Assembly (NCBI GenBank): GCA_008125075.1 | Contig: VLTH01000002.1 | Coordinates: 695,605-759,604, forward strand | From: Acetivibrio alkalicellulosi | GTDB taxonomy: Bacteria; Bacillota; Clostridia; Acetivibrionales; Acetivibrionaceae | DNA length: 64,000 nucleotides | Reading direction: 5' to 3' | Part shown: positions 30,011 to 38,808 of the stretch, piece after piece | How the letters are laid out: each line of letters opens with the position of its first letter | Numbering within the stretch: the first letter of the stretch is position 1 | The notes under the pieces: generated by a model | The model's input: the letters and a program-made list of their open reading frames with translations, nothing else | What the model was told of the DNA's origin: nothing | Databases searched by the model: none | Translations under genes and position numbers: made by a program

Positions 30011-31411
30011 TTAATTATATTCTAACACTGACTTAAAATCAATATACTGATTAATAAGAACTATCATTTCTTCGCGTGTAGAATAATTATCTAGAAATAG
30101 ACTTCCATTGTAGCCTTTAATTATCCCACATTTATATAATTTAGCAATGTGGTGTACAATACTTTCGTCCAAATTACTAAACTTTTCTGTAGTTAGTAGT
30201 TCTTCATCATATGGTATTGATATATCTCCTAATGATTTTGAAATGACCAGAGCAACCTCTTGACGACTTATTAATTCTTTTCTTTTTTCGTGCCAGGAAG
30301 AATCAATTAATCCAGTATCTATTGCTTCGTTAATAAACGTTTTAGACCAGTACTCTAAGTTATCTATTGGAGTTATTCCTTTAATTCTCATGATTAAAGC
30401 TATAAACTCTTCTTTTGAAGCATTAGCACGGGGTCTAAAAGAACCATCGCCATATCCTGAGATATAACCTTTACCCAAGAATGAGTTTATCTGTTCTTCT
30501 GACCACCTGTACCTGATATCATAAAAGCTCTTTTGCAAATGAATTGAGCTTTGCTTAAAGCCATAATCTAAAAGTCCAAGTACCTCCTGAAACATATTTG
30601 TACGATTTTGATTTTGCATAAGTACACATATTAATTCAAGGCCTTCATTATTTCTAGCTGAGAAAACACCTGTATTTCTTGCTGCATTTGTATAACCTGT
30701 TTTAATTCCATTTATTTTAAAAATCGATGTATCATAGGTTATGTCACGAAAGAAACGGTTTGTCGATCTTATAAGTCGAGAACCTCTTTTGTTTGTAGGA
30801 CGTAAATTGAACTGGCTTTTTGAAACTATTTCACGAAACTTTGAATTAGATGTAGCATAACGGGCAATATTTGCCATATCTCTAGCCGTTGTTATATTAT
30901 TAGGGTGTCTATCTCCTACATCAAGGCCAATTGGATTGGTAAAGTTGGTGTCTTTTGCTCCAATTTGTTTTGCCTTGTCATTCATGAGTTTTAAAAAACC
31001 AGACATACCACCACCAATATTTTCTGCAATTACATTAGCTGCATCATTTGCAGAGACTAACATAAGCATATGCAATAGGTCATTTAAGTATATTTGCTCC
31101 CCAATTATTATTCCAGCATTAGTACCACCAATACCTATATTTCTTACTGCTGTAGTGCTTGCGGTATATGGTCTTGAAAAATCCCCAAATTCAATTGCTA
31201 TTATAGTCGTCATAATCTTTGATATACTTGCTGGATGTAAAACTTTATCAGAATTTTTTTCAGAAATTACAGTGTTTGAGTTTGCATCGATTAGTATGTA
31301 AGAAGTAGAACCTGGTGCTAAATTGAGTTTTTGACCTTGTGCGTAAGAATAAAAAGGAGTAATGAATAAAGCTAAACATAAAATAACTGTAATGCATTTT
31401 TTGCTAAACAT
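30011..31411 (-). CDS. D-alanyl-D-alanine carboxypeptidase (DacF-like) with C-terminal SLH domains
   Basis: This enzyme trims the terminal D-Ala of peptidoglycan pentapeptides outside the membrane. The 466-residue form has a signal peptide (first ~25 residues, ending YSYAQG). The catalytic triad motifs of class S11 are SISK (Ser62, Lys65), SAN (120-122) and KTG (237-239). From about residue 315 three SLH-like repeats follow (GYISGYGDGSFRP is the clearest), which should attach it to wall polymers. The start is the ATG after CTGGAGG. The macroglobulin gene lies immediately downstream on the same strand, so the two may be co-expressed. Confidence 0.93.
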   Translation of the reverse strand: MFSKKCITVILCLALFITPFYSYAQGQKLNLAPGSTSYILIDANSNTVISEKNSDKVLHPASISKIMTTIIAIEFGDFSRPYTASTTAVRNIGIGGTNAGIIIGEQIYLNDLLHMLMLVSANDAANVIAENIGGGMSGFLKLMNDKAKQIGAKDTNFTNPIGLDVGDRHPNNITTARDMANIARYATSNSKFREIVSKSQFNLRPTNKRGSRLIRSTNRFFRDITYDTSIFKINGIKTGYTNAARNTGVFSARNNEGLELICVLMQNQNRTNMFQEVLGLLDYGFKQSSIHLQKSFYDIRYRWSEEQINSFLGKGYISGYGDGSFRPRANASKEEFIALIMRIKGITPIDNLEYWSKTFINEAIDTGLIDSSWHEKRKELISRQEVALVISKSLGDISIPYDEELLTTEKFSNLDESIVHHIAKLYKCGIIKGYNGSLFLDNYSTREEMIVLINQYIDFKSVLEYN

Positions 31412-31564
31412 AAATAAAACCTCCAGATTTTTTCTTTTGTTAATAACTACAATAAATTTATTCAAATATTTTGTTATGGAAAGAATAGTCGCTTTAATAA
31501 ATATCGTCATTTATATGTGAGCTATAAATCAGAAAATTAAATAAAAATTCTCAAACCTCTTAAA

Positions 31565-31618
31565 CTTGATTCACAATGTTGATCTTATTCTAATTCCTCA
31601 CATTCATTAAATGCATCC
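31565..31618. repeat. Decayed end of the MITE-like repeat (tentative)
   Basis: CTTGATTCACAATGTT, a CTTATTC block and CATTCATTAAATGCATCC follow the order of the right end of the intact copies (CTTGCTTCACAATGTTTC ... GCACCC), but similarity is low. It lies in the roughly 300-nt intergenic stretch between divergent dacF and sfsA, which otherwise shows only AT-rich promoter-like sequence. Confidence 0.35.
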
Positions 31619-31709
31619 ATTGAATAGATACCATATATTCTTAATATAAGTATATATATTCATGATATAATAATACTTAAAATATACACCATAATAATAG
31701 GAGAATCAA

Positions 31710-32396
31710 ATGAAATATTCTTTAATAAAGAAAGGGGTGTTTTTAAATCGCCCCAACAGGTTTATAGCAAATGTATCTATTGATGGAAGGGAAGAGACAG
31801 TTCATGTGAAAAATACAGGGCGTTGCAAGGAAATACTAATACATGGCACTTCTGTTGTTTTAGAAGAATCCCAAAATAAAGAAAGAAAAACAAGGTATTC
31901 ACTAATTGCAGCCTATAAGGATAATATGTTAATAAATATTGATTCTCAGGTTCCCAATCAGGTTGTATTTGAGGCTGTTAAGCAAGGAAAAATCGAAGAA
32001 TTAAAGAATATTTCTCATATAAGGAAAGAAACAAAATACAAGAATTCCAGATTTGATTTATATTATGAGAAAGAAGGCTTAAAAGGATTTGTTGAAATAA
32101 AAGGGGTTACATTAGAAAAAGATGGTATAGCCAAGTTTCCTGATGCACCTACCCAAAGAGGAACTAAACATATATATGAAATAATAAATTCGTCAGAAAA
32201 CGGATACCAAAGCTTTATTTTCTTTCTTATACAGTTTAGAGGTGTTAAATATTTTACACCAAATAGAATAATGGATGAAAGTTTTGCGTATGCACTAAAA
32301 GAAGCACATAATAAAGGTATAGCCATTTTAGTTTACGATTCAATTGTAACAGAAAATGGGATTGATTTAGGGGACATGGTAGAACTCAAAATATGA
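31710..32396 (+). CDS. sfsA: SfsA family DNA-binding/nuclease protein
   Basis: The 228-residue product matches SfsA in length and motifs: an OB-like N-terminal part (RPNRFIANVSIDG and HVKNTGRCKEIL), then the nuclease-like core FVEIKGVTLEKDGIAKFPDA with TQRGTKHIYE. Long called a sugar fermentation stimulation protein, the family has a restriction-endonuclease-like fold. It is a single gene between a divergent wall enzyme and a convergent VWA gene, and its cellular role is not clear. Confidence 0.95.
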   Translation: MKYSLIKKGVFLNRPNRFIANVSIDGREETVHVKNTGRCKEILIHGTSVVLEESQNKERKTRYSLIAAYKDNMLINIDSQVPNQVVFEAVKQGKIEELKNISHIRKETKYKNSRFDLYYEKEGLKGFVEIKGVTLEKDGIAKFPDAPTQRGTKHIYEIINSSENGYQSFIFFLIQFRGVKYFTPNRIMDESFAYALKEAHNKGIAILVYDSIVTENGIDLGDMVELKI

Positions 32397-32464
32397 CAGG
32401 GTGGATGTTATTTTAGTGAAGAATACTATATGGAAGATTAATAGTAAAACAAGTTTAGAATTCT

Positions 32465-32502
32465 AAAAAGGTCGGAGCATTGAGCCCCCACCTTTTTAAT
32501 TA
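32465..32502. terminator. Bidirectional terminator between sfsA and the VWA gene
   Basis: AAAAAGGT at 32465-32472 pairs with ACCTTTTT at 32490-32497. The A- and T-runs at each side suit both convergent transcripts. Confidence 0.7.
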
Positions 32503-32539
32503 TTGCTAAGTTTAAATAATAGCGCTTGAAAAATGGAAA

Positions 32540-34237
32540 TTACATTTGTGCATTGAACAAACTTCCAAGTTTATAGGCAACATCTTCTGTATCAGCATTA
32601 ATAAATGCCGCTTCATTAATTAATGACAATCTTTCCAGTTCGTCAATATTTGCATTATAGCCAATTGTATAAACTGGTATTCTTAATGACTTAAGAAGTC
32701 CACTTACATCATTAAATTTGTGTCCATAATTAGGTTCACCATCACCTAAGACAAATAGCATTAACTTTGCATTTGGATTTTTTTCTTTTTCCTCAAGCAA
32801 CATTCTTAAAGCCACAATAATACCGTCAAACATGGCAGTATTACCATCTAGTGTTAGATCTTTTACAGCACCTGTAAATAGTGACCTTTGATTTAAGTCA
32901 AACTTTGCTATTGGAAGATTAATAGTTACATTTGTGCCAAATGAAACAAGTCCGATAGAAGTATCGCTTTTAATAAATTTAGATGCGCTCAATAGAGATT
33001 CTTTAAGCATATTCAATGGTTCACCCATCATGCTACCAGATACATCAGCTACAAAAACTGCAACTATATCATAGTTAGAATCTTTCTTTTCCTTCCATAA
33101 TCTCTGAGCTTGTGATATTGAATCACCATCAAAGTATTCAAATTCAGGAGAGTAATCATCAAAACTATTAAAGCCATATTCTGAAGCTGTCTTCTGATTT
33201 TCATTAGATTTACAAAATTCAATAAATGCAGCTAGTATTTCTTGTTTTTCATAAGATAAGTTTCCTATAGCATACATTGGACTATCATGCCTTACTCCAA
33301 ATGGCGTAAATATATAATCTCTTTTTAACTCAGGTGAATTTACAAATGTCTGGTATTCCAGTATGAATCCGTCCAGTATTCCTGAACGAGCCGATTCTCT
33401 CATTTGTAGTGTTGTATATGAGACGAAGGGAATATTTAATTGAAATTTTTCAAATCCTTGAATGGCTTTTTCGCTTAATATATCACTTTGGTCAAAAGTA
33501 CTTAATGTTGAGAGTAGATAATTTAAACCTGTTGAACTTGCAAATGGATTTGTATATCCCATATCTAATTCATTTTCTGCAACAGCTTCAGTGATTGTTC
33601 TTATGTTTATATCCCCATATTTATCAGTGAGTTGTTTGTGTTTCCTTTTAGATAAAAGAACTCCTGCTATGTTTCCTACAAGCCTTTTTTCAATTAGTGT
33701 AATATTAGCATCTTTTGATTTTAACATTTCTCCCCAGAGTTCGTTAGAAGGAGTAAAAGCATCTGGAAGGTATTTACCTGAAACGATATAATCCATTCCC
33801 TCACCAGAAGAAATAGATCTTATTTTGACTGATACATTACTTGCATTTATTACTATATTAGAATTATTAAAAGCCTTAGCCATTTCAACTAGCCAACCAT
33901 CTTTCCCATCACCAGCTTTTTCAGGTGAAGAAAAGATTTCAATATATGTAGTTGTAGTGTTTTTTACTTGAATAGGATATTTAGAAATATCAGGCAAGGT
34001 GTCCATTAGATTAACTGGATCAATATTTATGTGTTCTTTTCTAGGCTCAACTGTATTAATTGTTATATTTTTACAAAGCCTGTCTAATCGACTAATTGCT
34101 CTTTCTGTTGACATGGTTTCTGTGTTGTTACCAAGCTTTCCTGTTAAAGTAATTCCTCCATAAATAACACCAAACACCAATAAAGATATTCCAAATAGTG
34201 TTGCTAGAATTTTAAAACTGTTATTATTTTGCGACAT
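32540..34237 (-). CDS. Membrane-anchored substrate-binding-like + VWA domain protein
   Basis: The 565-residue protein has one N-terminal membrane helix (about 10-32). An extracellular periplasmic-binding-like domain follows (about 90-345; VEMAKAFNNSN, TNPFASSTGLNYLL and DGFILEYQTF resemble type-2 solute-binding folds). A C-terminal VWA domain has an intact MIDAS, DVSGSM (Asp398, Ser400, Ser402), and later GNTAMFD and LGDGEPN. The start is the ATG with AAAGGATGG upstream; a TTG seven codons earlier is less likely. The upstream gene on the same strand encodes a membrane coiled-coil protein, a probable partner. There is no permease or ATPase nearby, so a ligand-sensing or adhesion role is more likely than transport. 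Confidence 0.85.
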   Translation of the reverse strand: MSQNNNSFKILATLFGISLLVFGVIYGGITLTGKLGNNTETMSTERAISRLDRLCKNITINTVEPRKEHINIDPVNLMDTLPDISKYPIQVKNTTTTYIEIFSSPEKAGDGKDGWLVEMAKAFNNSNIVINASNVSVKIRSISSGEGMDYIVSGKYLPDAFTPSNELWGEMLKSKDANITLIEKRLVGNIAGVLLSKRKHKQLTDKYGDINIRTITEAVAENELDMGYTNPFASSTGLNYLLSTLSTFDQSDILSEKAIQGFEKFQLNIPFVSYTTLQMRESARSGILDGFILEYQTFVNSPELKRDYIFTPFGVRHDSPMYAIGNLSYEKQEILAAFIEFCKSNENQKTASEYGFNSFDDYSPEFEYFDGDSISQAQRLWKEKKDSNYDIVAVFVADVSGSMMGEPLNMLKESLLSASKFIKSDTSIGLVSFGTNVTINLPIAKFDLNQRSLFTGAVKDLTLDGNTAMFDGIIVALRMLLEEKEKNPNAKLMLFVLGDGEPNYGHKFNDVSGLLKSLRIPVYTIGYNANIDELERLSLINEAAFINADTEDVAYKLGSLFNAQM

Positions 34238-34276
34238 AAAAAAGACCCATCCTTTCAACTAATAAGCTAAATTATA

Positions 34277-34371
34277 TATAGACATTCATTAGCATTAGAT
34301 CATCAACACAGAATAAAAACATTAAGTGCCAATGAATGTCTCCTAGGATTTGCTGTTTGTCACAGCAAATA
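34277..34371. repeat. Inverted repeats between the VWA gene and its upstream neighbour
   Basis: AGACATTCATT (34277-34287) and AATGAATGTCT (34331-34341) are exact inverted repeats 43 nt apart. A second hairpin, ATTTGCTG 34348-34355 with CAGCAAAT 34363-34370, follows. They could form a leader or processing structure in the minus-strand transcript. The segment ACATTCATTAGCA recurs near 35321. Confidence 0.55.
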
Positions 34372-34408
34372 AGTTGCACGTAAATTAAATCAAAAGCATA
34401 CATGCCTT

Positions 34409-35236
34409 TTATAAGGGGGAGTTTTTATTAAAACTATCAGGAACAGTAGGGTTTTTAGATGAAGCTTTCGATTTTTGCTTTAGCTGAGCCAGTTCACTTA
34501 TATTAGTTTCATTTCTTATCAACTCATCTAATTCTTTGATTTCATTCATACTATCAATATCACCATAACCAAGACTGTTAAATTTAGCTATTTGAAGTAA
34601 CAGAGCATCGAGCTTGAGTATTATTTCTTCATTATCGATCATAGAATTTTTAACAAAACCGATATATTCGTTATAAATACTCATTTTTGAATCAATAAGC
34701 TCTTGAGAGAATCTACTTTTTACGATATTGTCAGTAATTCTATCATAATCCTCCTGATCAAAGGCATTTACTTTATTTAAAATACTTTTAACTTTGTTAT
34801 AAAAAACATATTCAACATCAAAAATTATATCATTAAATCTTTGATAATATTTATCTATTATACTATATTTTTCGAGTAGAAGCTCATTTATTTTATTTTT
34901 TCTCTTTATCAATCTTTCGGTCTGTTCTATGACGGTAGTTATGTCGTTATCAAAAGCTTTTTTTCCATAGGATTGTCTTAGAGCAGTAAGGCAGTCCTCT
35001 AAGTTTTTAATATCTCGTATCTTTATAGTTACATTTTCTTTAGGAATCGAAATCAGTTTATAGTTTCCATAAATAAATAAAACAAGACTCATAAATATAG
35101 CTGTTCCACCTATTGAAGAACTTAAAACACTTGATTTACTCAAAATATTTATTAATCCAGGAGAAAACAACATAATATTTAAAAAGGCAATTCCTATATT
35201 TAAAAATAATAATTTTAATATCTTATTTCCGGTCAT
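34409..35236 (-). CDS. Two-helix membrane protein with coiled-coil C-terminal domain, unknown function
   Basis: The 275-residue protein has two hydrophobic helices (about 8-28 and 42-60) and then about 200 mostly helical, charged residues with coiled-coil character, ending in a Ser/Lys/Asn-rich tail. Most of it should be cytoplasmic. I recognise no enzyme motif. It is the first gene of a probable two-gene unit with the VWA protein downstream. By position it may couple that extracellular domain to the cytoplasm. Confidence 0.7.
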   Translation of the reverse strand: MTGNKILKLLFLNIGIAFLNIMLFSPGLINILSKSSVLSSSIGGTAIFMSLVLFIYGNYKLISIPKENVTIKIRDIKNLEDCLTALRQSYGKKAFDNDITTVIEQTERLIKRKNKINELLLEKYSIIDKYYQRFNDIIFDVEYVFYNKVKSILNKVNAFDQEDYDRITDNIVKSRFSQELIDSKMSIYNEYIGFVKNSMIDNEEIILKLDALLLQIAKFNSLGYGDIDSMNEIKELDELIRNETNISELAQLKQKSKASSKNPTVPDSFNKNSPL

Positions 35237-35277
35237 TATATCTCACGCTCCTGAATTAAACCTCTGATTTAATGGGA

Positions 35278-35307
35278 GTGCAATTTGTTTGCCTCGCAAA
35301 CATGCAC
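35278..35307. promoter_or_regulatory. Hairpin in the leader of the coiled-coil membrane protein gene
   Basis: GTGCA (35278-35282) pairs with TGCAC (35303-35307), and TGTTTGC with GCAAACA inside it, leaving a 3-nt loop. It lies about 45 nt upstream of the minus-strand start. Confidence 0.45.
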
Positions 35308-35449
35308 ATCCTGAAGCAACATTCATTAGCAATATACTTTTTATCGTATGTTTTTGCTCATGAATCTCTAATTCAATATAATTGTAATACATTTTATCCC
35401 TTCAATCAATGAATATATTTTAAGGTGATGTATTAATAAAAGTTTTAAA

Positions 35450-35598
35450 AAAATTCCAAAAACTTAAGTTTCCCAGTTTAGAGCCTATAAATACTCCTCG
35501 GGGCCTTTGCAAAACTCGCTTGGCGAAGAAGGATGCTCTCCCTTTCCTCGTCGTATTAGCAGGTTCTATGACTTGCTTTACAAGGTTTATTCCATGAT
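35450..35598. repeat. MITE-like interspersed repeat, copy B (ends lost)
   Basis: The interior blocks of the family are present in order: AATTCCAAAAACTTAAGTTT, ATACTCCTCGGGGCC, CAAAACTCGCTTGGCG, CTCTCCCTTTCCTCGTCG and GACTTGCTTTACAAGG. The GGGTGCAT ends are missing. A minus-strand reading frame across it is an artefact of the repeat. Confidence 0.75.
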
Positions 35599-35630
35599 GT
35601 GAGCTTTTATGCTTATAAATGTCTATTAAA

Positions 35631-35662
35631 TTCATAAAATCTTCACATATAAATGTTATAAT
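35631..35662 (+). promoter_or_regulatory. Response-regulator box and promoter, site 1 (autoregulation)
   Basis: TTCATAAAATCTTCACA (35631-35647) contains two TTCA(T/C)A half-sites in direct repeat at 11-bp spacing, the layout bound by OmpR/PhoB-type dimers. TATAAT follows at 35657-35662, exactly 9 nt after the repeat, so the box occupies the -35 region as at activated Pho-type promoters. The response regulator starts about 190 nt downstream. Confidence 0.75.
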
Positions 35663-35849
35663 AAAGCAAAAAATATAAATGAAATGATCAATGTTATGAT
35701 AGAGATGAAGATAAAAAGTTTACTGATGTAAGACTGATGGTTCTATTATAAATTAAGAATAGACAATTAATTAACAAGGGTTATAAAGAATTATGACTTT
35801 TTATATAGGTCATATTTTTTTAAAAACTCATGCAGTTGGAGGAATTTTT

Positions 35850-36551
35850 ATGATAAGCTGTTCTAAAAAAGTTTTAGTGGTAGATGATGAAGAAAAAATA
35901 GTTCAGGTTGTTAAGTCCTATCTTGAGCATGCTGGATATGAGGTCTATGAAGCATATAATGGTAAAAATGCTCTTGAAACATTTGAGATAATTATGCCCG
36001 CATTAGTAGTTTTAGACTTAATGCTTCCTGATATTTCAGGAGAAGAAATATGTAAAAGATTAAGAAAGATATCGAAGGTACCTATTATTATGCTAACTGC
36101 AAAAGTTGAAGAAGAAGACATTTTAAAGGGATTGAATATTGGAGCTGACGATTATATTACAAAGCCTTTTAGCCCAAGGCAGCTTGTTGCCCGTGTAGCA
36201 GCATTACTAAGGAGGGTTTTTGAGCAAAATAGTGTACTGGGAAATCTCACTTCTTATAATGGTGGAGAGCTTATTATAGAAAATGATAAACGTGAGATAC
36301 TTAAAAATGGAACACATGTTAACCTTACACCTAATGAGTATAAAATATTAACAACATTAGCAAGTTATCCTGGAAAAACTTTTACTAGAGAAGAGCTTAT
36401 TTGCATGGCTTTGGGTGAAGATTTTGACGGCTTTGATAGAACTATAGACTCTCATATAAAAAATCTCAGACACAAAATTGAAAATGATCCTAGGGCTCCA
36501 AGATACATTTTGACAGTTCATGGAGTGGGTTATAGGTTTGGAGGAGAATAG
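35850..36551 (+). CDS. OmpR-family response regulator
   Basis: The 233-residue protein has a receiver domain with the acidic pair Asp12/Asp13, phospho-acceptor Asp56 and Lys105, and a C-terminal winged helix (LTPNEYKILTTLASYPGKTF and HIKNLRHKIENDP). The ATG after GGAGG is the start; 19 codons upstream belong to a leader frame. It forms an operon with the histidine kinase 44 nt downstream. Its predicted DNA site, a TTCATA direct repeat, is found upstream of itself and of two nearby genes. Confidence 0.96.
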   Translation: MISCSKKVLVVDDEEKIVQVVKSYLEHAGYEVYEAYNGKNALETFEIIMPALVVLDLMLPDISGEEICKRLRKISKVPIIMLTAKVEEEDILKGLNIGADDYITKPFSPRQLVARVAALLRRVFEQNSVLGNLTSYNGGELIIENDKREILKNGTHVNLTPNEYKILTTLASYPGKTFTREELICMALGEDFDGFDRTIDSHIKNLRHKIENDPRAPRYILTVHGVGYRFGGE

Positions 36552-36595
36552 TTATAGTAATTTATATCACTTAATGTTAATGGGAGGGAAAGTAT

Positions 36596-37987
36596 TTGAA
36601 ATACAACATAAGGACTAAACTATCTATATTTTTTGTCCTCGTTGCAGTTGTAAGCTTTTCTCTTATAAGTGTACTGACAAATATATTTGTAGATAGACAT
36701 TTTAGAGAATATGTTATGCGAAATCAGGAACAAAAGCATAGGGGAATAATTAATTCCATAACTCAGCAGTATATGGGAGATGGAATGTGGAATATGGATA
36801 TTATTGATACTGTGGGAGTAAGCTCTTTAGAAAGCGGCCTTATTATAAAAGTGAGGGATGAGTCAGGAAATTTATTGTGGGATGCAACAAGCCATAATGA
36901 GGGTATGTGCCAGAGAATTATAGAACAGATGTATAATAATATGAATACTAGATATCCAAATATCGAGGGAGGATATATAGAAAAACCCTACCCTATTTTT
37001 TATCATTCTCGCAGGGTAGGTACTGTGGAAATAGGATCCTATGGGCCTTTTTATCTAAACGATCATGACATGGAATTTATCAATACCTTAAATATGGTAA
37101 TTTTAGTAGTGGGGATCGTTTGTTTATTATTTGCCTTGCTTCTTGGTCAGATTGTTTCTAGGCGATTAAGTACTCCTATAACAAGAGTTATTGACACCGC
37201 TCAGTTAATTTCAAAGGGTTATTATTCAGATAGGGTGGAGGAGAAATCAAATACCATAGAAATATGTCAATTAACTGATACCATTAATAATCTTGCTGAA
37301 ACTCTTGAGAATCACGAGCTACTAAGTAAAAGACTTACTTCGGATGTTGCCCATGAGTTACGTACCCCTCTAGCAACTCTTCAAAGTCATATGGAGGCAA
37401 TGATTGATGGTATTTGGGAACCTGACCTAAAGAGGCTTAAAAGCTGCCATGAAGAGATTATTAGGTTGAGTAAAATGGTAGGTGATTTAGAAAAGCTAGC
37501 TAAGTATGAAAGTGAAATGATTGTATTAAACAAGGTTAGTTTTGATGTAACAGATTTAGTGAGACGGATAGTTTATAACTTCGAGCCAGAATTTAAAGAT
37601 AAAGGAGTAGGAATAACCCAGTCAGGAGAGAAAGAAGAAATTATGGCTGACAGGGATAAAATAAGTCAAGTTATTATTAATGTCATATCTAATGCTCTAA
37701 AGTATACACCTAAGGGTGGCAAGGTCAGTGTTTATGTCAAAAGAATGGAAAATATAATTAAAATCAGTATTAAAGATAATGGCTTGGGAATACCTGAAAG
37801 GGATTTACCCTTTATATTTGAAAGATTTTACAGAGCAGATAAATCGAGAAATAGGCTAACAGGTGGATCTGGTATTGGGCTTACAATAGCCAAAACTATA
37901 GTAGAATCTCATAAAGGATATATTGACGTTCAGAGTAAAGAGGGTGAGGGGTCTGAATTTACCATATGTTTGCCTAGATCACAATAA
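36596..37987 (+). CDS. Membrane sensor histidine kinase
   Basis: Partner of the OmpR-type regulator. It has two membrane helices (about 11-32 and 166-186) flanking an extracytoplasmic sensor of about 130 residues, a HAMP linker, a dimerisation domain with His253 in DVAHELRTPL, and a catalytic domain with N-box VISNALKYTP, DNGLGIPERD and the GGSGIGLTIAK G-box. TTG start after GGGAGGG. The signal is unknown; the regulated genes next door suggest metal, redox or Fe-S stress. Confidence 0.95.
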   Translation: MKYNIRTKLSIFFVLVAVVSFSLISVLTNIFVDRHFREYVMRNQEQKHRGIINSITQQYMGDGMWNMDIIDTVGVSSLESGLIIKVRDESGNLLWDATSHNEGMCQRIIEQMYNNMNTRYPNIEGGYIEKPYPIFYHSRRVGTVEIGSYGPFYLNDHDMEFINTLNMVILVVGIVCLLFALLLGQIVSRRLSTPITRVIDTAQLISKGYYSDRVEEKSNTIEICQLTDTINNLAETLENHELLSKRLTSDVAHELRTPLATLQSHMEAMIDGIWEPDLKRLKSCHEEIIRLSKMVGDLEKLAKYESEMIVLNKVSFDVTDLVRRIVYNFEPEFKDKGVGITQSGEKEEIMADRDKISQVIINVISNALKYTPKGGKVSVYVKRMENIIKISIKDNGLGIPERDLPFIFERFYRADKSRNRLTGGSGIGLTIAKTIVESHKGYIDVQSKEGEGSEFTICLPRSQ

Positions 37988-38097
37988 TGTCATTAAGAAG
38001 AAACTTAAGGTAAGAATTTTTATGATTAATGAAATCCTACCTAAGCTTATCATATAGATTTGATAGGAGTATAAAAGAGGGGATATTTTTGTTTACC

Positions 38098-38129
38098 TTC
38101 ATAAAATCTTCATACAACTTTGCTAGACT
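38098..38129 (+). promoter_or_regulatory. Response-regulator box and promoter, site 2 (DUF2318 gene)
   Basis: TTCATAAAATCTTCATA (38098-38114) is a perfect TTCATA direct repeat at 11-bp spacing. TAGACT with a TG extension follows at 38124-38129, again 9 nt after the repeat. Confidence 0.75.
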
Positions 38130-38163
38130 GACCTTAATTAATATTTTAGAAGGTGGGGTTGCA

Positions 38164-38688
38164 ATGAAGGGTAAAAAAAACAATAAAAAAATAACTAGTC
38201 ACTCTAAATCTAAAAAAAATATTTTAATTATCTTGGGTAGTGCAATAATATTAATGGTAGTTATTTTCATAATTAAAGGAAATTTTGGCGGAGAGGTCAA
38301 AACTGCTTTAAGTGAAGGTGGCGACTTGTTAATACCAAAGAATGAAATAACTGAAAATGTCAGCTTTTTTCCGTTGAAAGTAGAAAATACTAATATGGAA
38401 ATATTGGCTGTAAGAGCATCAGATGGATCAATTAGAACTGCATTTAATACATGTCAGGTATGTAACGGTTCTCCAAAAGCTTATTATAAGCAGGAAGGAG
38501 ATGTTGTGGTTTGTCAAAATTGTGGTAACAGATTTGCAATGGATATGATAGAGCAGCAGAGGGGTGGATGTAACCCAATCCCTATAATGAAAGATAATAA
38601 GAAGGATGTTGAGACAAATATTATTATTGCAGGGGATTATATAGCAAGAAACAAAAATATGTTTACTTCTAATTGGAAGACTAGATAA
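38164..38688 (+). CDS. DUF2318-family membrane-anchored metal-binding protein
   Basis: The 174-residue form has a lysine-rich N terminus, one membrane helix (about 20-38) and an outward domain with the DUF2318 cysteine pattern: CQVC (97, 100), CQNC (117, 120) and Cys136 in GGCNPIP. DUF2318 proteins are often found with Fe-S and iron or copper handling membrane proteins and are thought to bind metal or heme; function is not settled. The start is the ATG after AGGTGGGG; a longer frame translates the promoter. It belongs to the predicted regulon of the adjacent response regulator. Confidence 0.85.
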   Translation: MKGKKNNKKITSHSKSKKNILIILGSAIILMVVIFIIKGNFGGEVKTALSEGGDLLIPKNEITENVSFFPLKVENTNMEILAVRASDGSIRTAFNTCQVCNGSPKAYYKQEGDVVVCQNCGNRFAMDMIEQQRGGCNPIPIMKDNKKDVETNIIIAGDYIARNKNMFTSNWKTR

Positions 38689-38747
38689 CAATGCTCTTCC
38701 GATGACCCAGTTTTTATTTAAAGTAAATTTTTGGCACTTTAGCTATC

Positions 38748-38779
38748 TCCATAAAATCTTCATAGGAATTAAGTATACT
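38748..38779 (+). promoter_or_regulatory. Response-regulator box and promoter, site 3 (small membrane protein)
   Basis: TCCATAAAATCTTCATA (38748-38764) keeps one perfect and one near-perfect half-site at 11-bp spacing. TATACT at 38774-38779 follows after 9 nt. Confidence 0.75.
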
Positions 38780-38808
38780 TAATTTAATAAAATGAAGGAG
38801 GAAAACTC

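Noticed and set aside
35420-35635. 71-codon minus-strand gene
   Set aside because: It coincides with the interspersed repeat and has no ribosome site or conserved protein pattern.
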